Under the pieces are notes generated by a model. It had not been told where the DNA came from. It did no database searches and was given only the letters and a program-made list of their open reading frames with translations. The translations under genes were made by a program, and so were the position numbers. This document shows positions 6,238 through 7,216 of a stretch of DNA of 7,216 bases, one piece after another. Each line of letters opens with the position of its first letter. Within the stretch, counting starts at the first letter, position 1. The stretch is from positions 1 through 7,216 of the forward strand of contig JAEZEN010000055.1 in the NCBI GenBank assembly GCA_023433185.1, read 5' to 3'. Source of the DNA: Pseudomonadota bacterium. Its GTDB lineage: Bacteria > Pseudomonadota > Alphaproteobacteria > Rhizobiales > Kaistiaceae.

Positions 6238-7179
6238 TTGGACGCGATAGCAACACCACCGCCGGGACTTGCCCTCGATACGGCATTTGAACCGCAGCAC
6301 GGCGAAGCGGTGCCGATCGCCCCGGGAATCATGCGGATCACCGCGCCGAACGAAAGCCCCTATACGTTCCGCGGAACCAACACTTACGTGATCGGCGGGG
6401 AAAGCGTCGCGGTGATCGACCCGGGCCCCGATCTTCCCGGCCATCTCGACGCGCTCCGACAGGCGATCGGCGGACGGCCCCTCGAGGCGATCCTGCTGAC
6501 CCACACGCACCGGGACCATTGCGCGCTCGCACCCCGGCTCGCTGCGGAAACCGCGACGCCGCTCTGGTTTGCCGGCGCGCACGATGTCTCTACGAAACCC
6601 CATGGCGCGGCGCAGGCAGCGATCCGCGGGGAAGCGGATGCGACGCTGACGCCGGCGCGCGTGCTGCGACACGGGGAGCGGTTCGGCATCGCCGGCATGG
6701 TGCTTGATGTCCATGGAACGCCGGGCCACTGCGCGAACCACCTCGCCTTCGGCGTGACCGGCACGCCGTACATCTTCACGGGCGACCATGTGATGGGTTG
6801 GAGTTCCACGCTGATCGCGCCGCCCGATGGCTCGCTCCGCGACTATTTCAGCTCCCTCGACCGGCTGATCCGGGCACCGCAATCGCAGTATCTGCCGGGA
6901 CACGGGGGGCTCATCCCCGAGGGCCGGGACTTCGCGCGCGCCCTTCGGGGGCACCGCGAGGGCCGGAACAGGCAGATCCTCGCCGCTCTTCAGCGCGGGC
7001 CGCAAAGCGTTCCTGCCCTTCTCAGGGCAGTCTATCCGGGGATCGCCCGGCCCCTTCGCGCCGCGGCGCGGCTCACCCTCGAGGCCCACATTGCCTATCT
7101 CACCGAGCAGGGTCAGGTGGCGATGGCATCCGGCCTGCTCGGCGCAAAGGTCCGGCTCTCGGGAGCGTCCGAAGTATAG
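6238..7179 (+). CDS. Metallo-beta-lactamase-fold hydrolase, LACTB2-like with C-terminal winged helix
   Basis: A 313-residue, probably cytosolic dinuclear zinc hydrolase; there is no signal peptide. The full metal set of the fold is present: HTHRDH (89-94, His89, His91, Asp93, His94), His164 in TPGH, Asp183 in TGDHVM and His222 in LPGHGG. The N-terminal block FEPQHG...APNESPYTFRGTNTYVIG (17-53) and the VIDPGPD strand (59-65) are typical of LACTB2-like proteins, not of true beta-lactamases. After about residue 235 a helical segment (HREGRNRQIL, then VPALLRAVYPGI and LEAHIAYLTEQGQV) matches the small winged-helix domain of this family. Human LACTB2 is an endoribonuclease, but the substrate of bacterial relatives is generally unknown. 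Start: no ATG precedes the conserved N-terminus. TTG at 6238 fits best, although GGAG lies 17 nt away. A GTG at 6172 would overlap bioY, and ATG at 6331 would remove conserved residues. Divergent from bioY. Confidence 0.88.
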   Translation: MDAIATPPPGLALDTAFEPQHGEAVPIAPGIMRITAPNESPYTFRGTNTYVIGGESVAVIDPGPDLPGHLDALRQAIGGRPLEAILLTHTHRDHCALAPRLAAETATPLWFAGAHDVSTKPHGAAQAAIRGEADATLTPARVLRHGERFGIAGMVLDVHGTPGHCANHLAFGVTGTPYIFTGDHVMGWSSTLIAPPDGSLRDYFSSLDRLIRAPQSQYLPGHGGLIPEGRDFARALRGHREGRNRQILAALQRGPQSVPALLRAVYPGIARPLRAAARLTLEAHIAYLTEQGQVAMASGLLGAKVRLSGASEV

Positions 7180-7216
7180 AGCGGCGCGGCCGGCGGGGGC
7201 AGCCGGGTTGAGGGCG
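7180..7216. other. Trailing non-coding bases after the MBL-fold gene
   Basis: 37 GC-rich bases after the TAG. I see no hairpin followed by a T run, no start codon with ribosome binding site and no readable gene end. The stretch is too short to interpret. Confidence 0.5.

Noticed and set aside
6233..6250. Dyad CTAT...ATAG near the divergent start as a possible BioR operator
   Set aside because: It has only 4-nt arms with a 10-nt GC-containing centre and does not match the TTATnnATAA-type BioR box.
6192..6341. Longer BioY starting at 6341
   Set aside because: The extra 50 residues are the complement of conserved MBL codons, and BioY proteins normally begin near the chosen ATG.
5542..7089. A 515-codon minus-strand open frame covering the MBL gene and bioY
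   Set aside because: It is antisense to the MBL-fold gene and out of frame with bioY. No recognisable domain; a GC-driven shadow.

Overview
The window is a GC-rich stretch of bacterial chromosome whose gene content and protein style fit an alphaproteobacterium (Hyphomicrobiales or Sphingomonadales type; I cannot decide between them from this sequence). Supporting signs are a fused CoaBC whose motifs have the alphaproteobacterial spelling, a BioY with no ATPase partner in the window, and a tRNA-Gln(UUG) with U1-A72. I see no insertion sequence, integrase, phage gene, toxin module or CRISPR array. It reads as ordinary housekeeping chromosome.

Layout, left to right. (1) The last codons of a rightward gene, probably an amidohydrolase, end at 71 and share a CTAG with the stop of leftward coaBC (68-1282), the bifunctional coenzyme A biosynthesis enzyme. 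(2) A divergent tRNA pair follows: tRNA-Gln(UUG), leftward and only 27 nt upstream of coaBC, and tRNA-Pro(CGG), rightward, with a well-formed promoter and a rho-independent terminator. (3) A leftward cluster runs from about 6191 down to 1652. In transcription order it holds bioY (biotin uptake S component), an exported calycin-like beta-barrel protein of unknown role, an ABC ATPase and a large two-FtsX permease of the YbbA/YbbP type. The ATPase and permease overlap by 4 nt and are surely translated together; the gaps of 86 and 60 nt in front of the ATPase and the beta-barrel gene allow, but do not prove, one transcript. (4) A rightward metallo-beta-lactamase-fold hydrolase of the LACTB2 type (6238-7179) is divergent from bioY across 46 bp. 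The last 37 bases hold no recognisable feature.

Functionally, coaBC and bioY both serve cofactor supply (CoA and biotin). The YbbAP-like pair is an energised machine of the type VII (MacB/LolCDE/FtsEX-like) superfamily that works on membrane or periplasmic substrates. The secreted beta-barrel gene directly upstream is a candidate periplasmic partner, a role filled in E. coli by the thioesterase TesA. This partnership is the only hint of a less described system here, and it rests on gene order alone.
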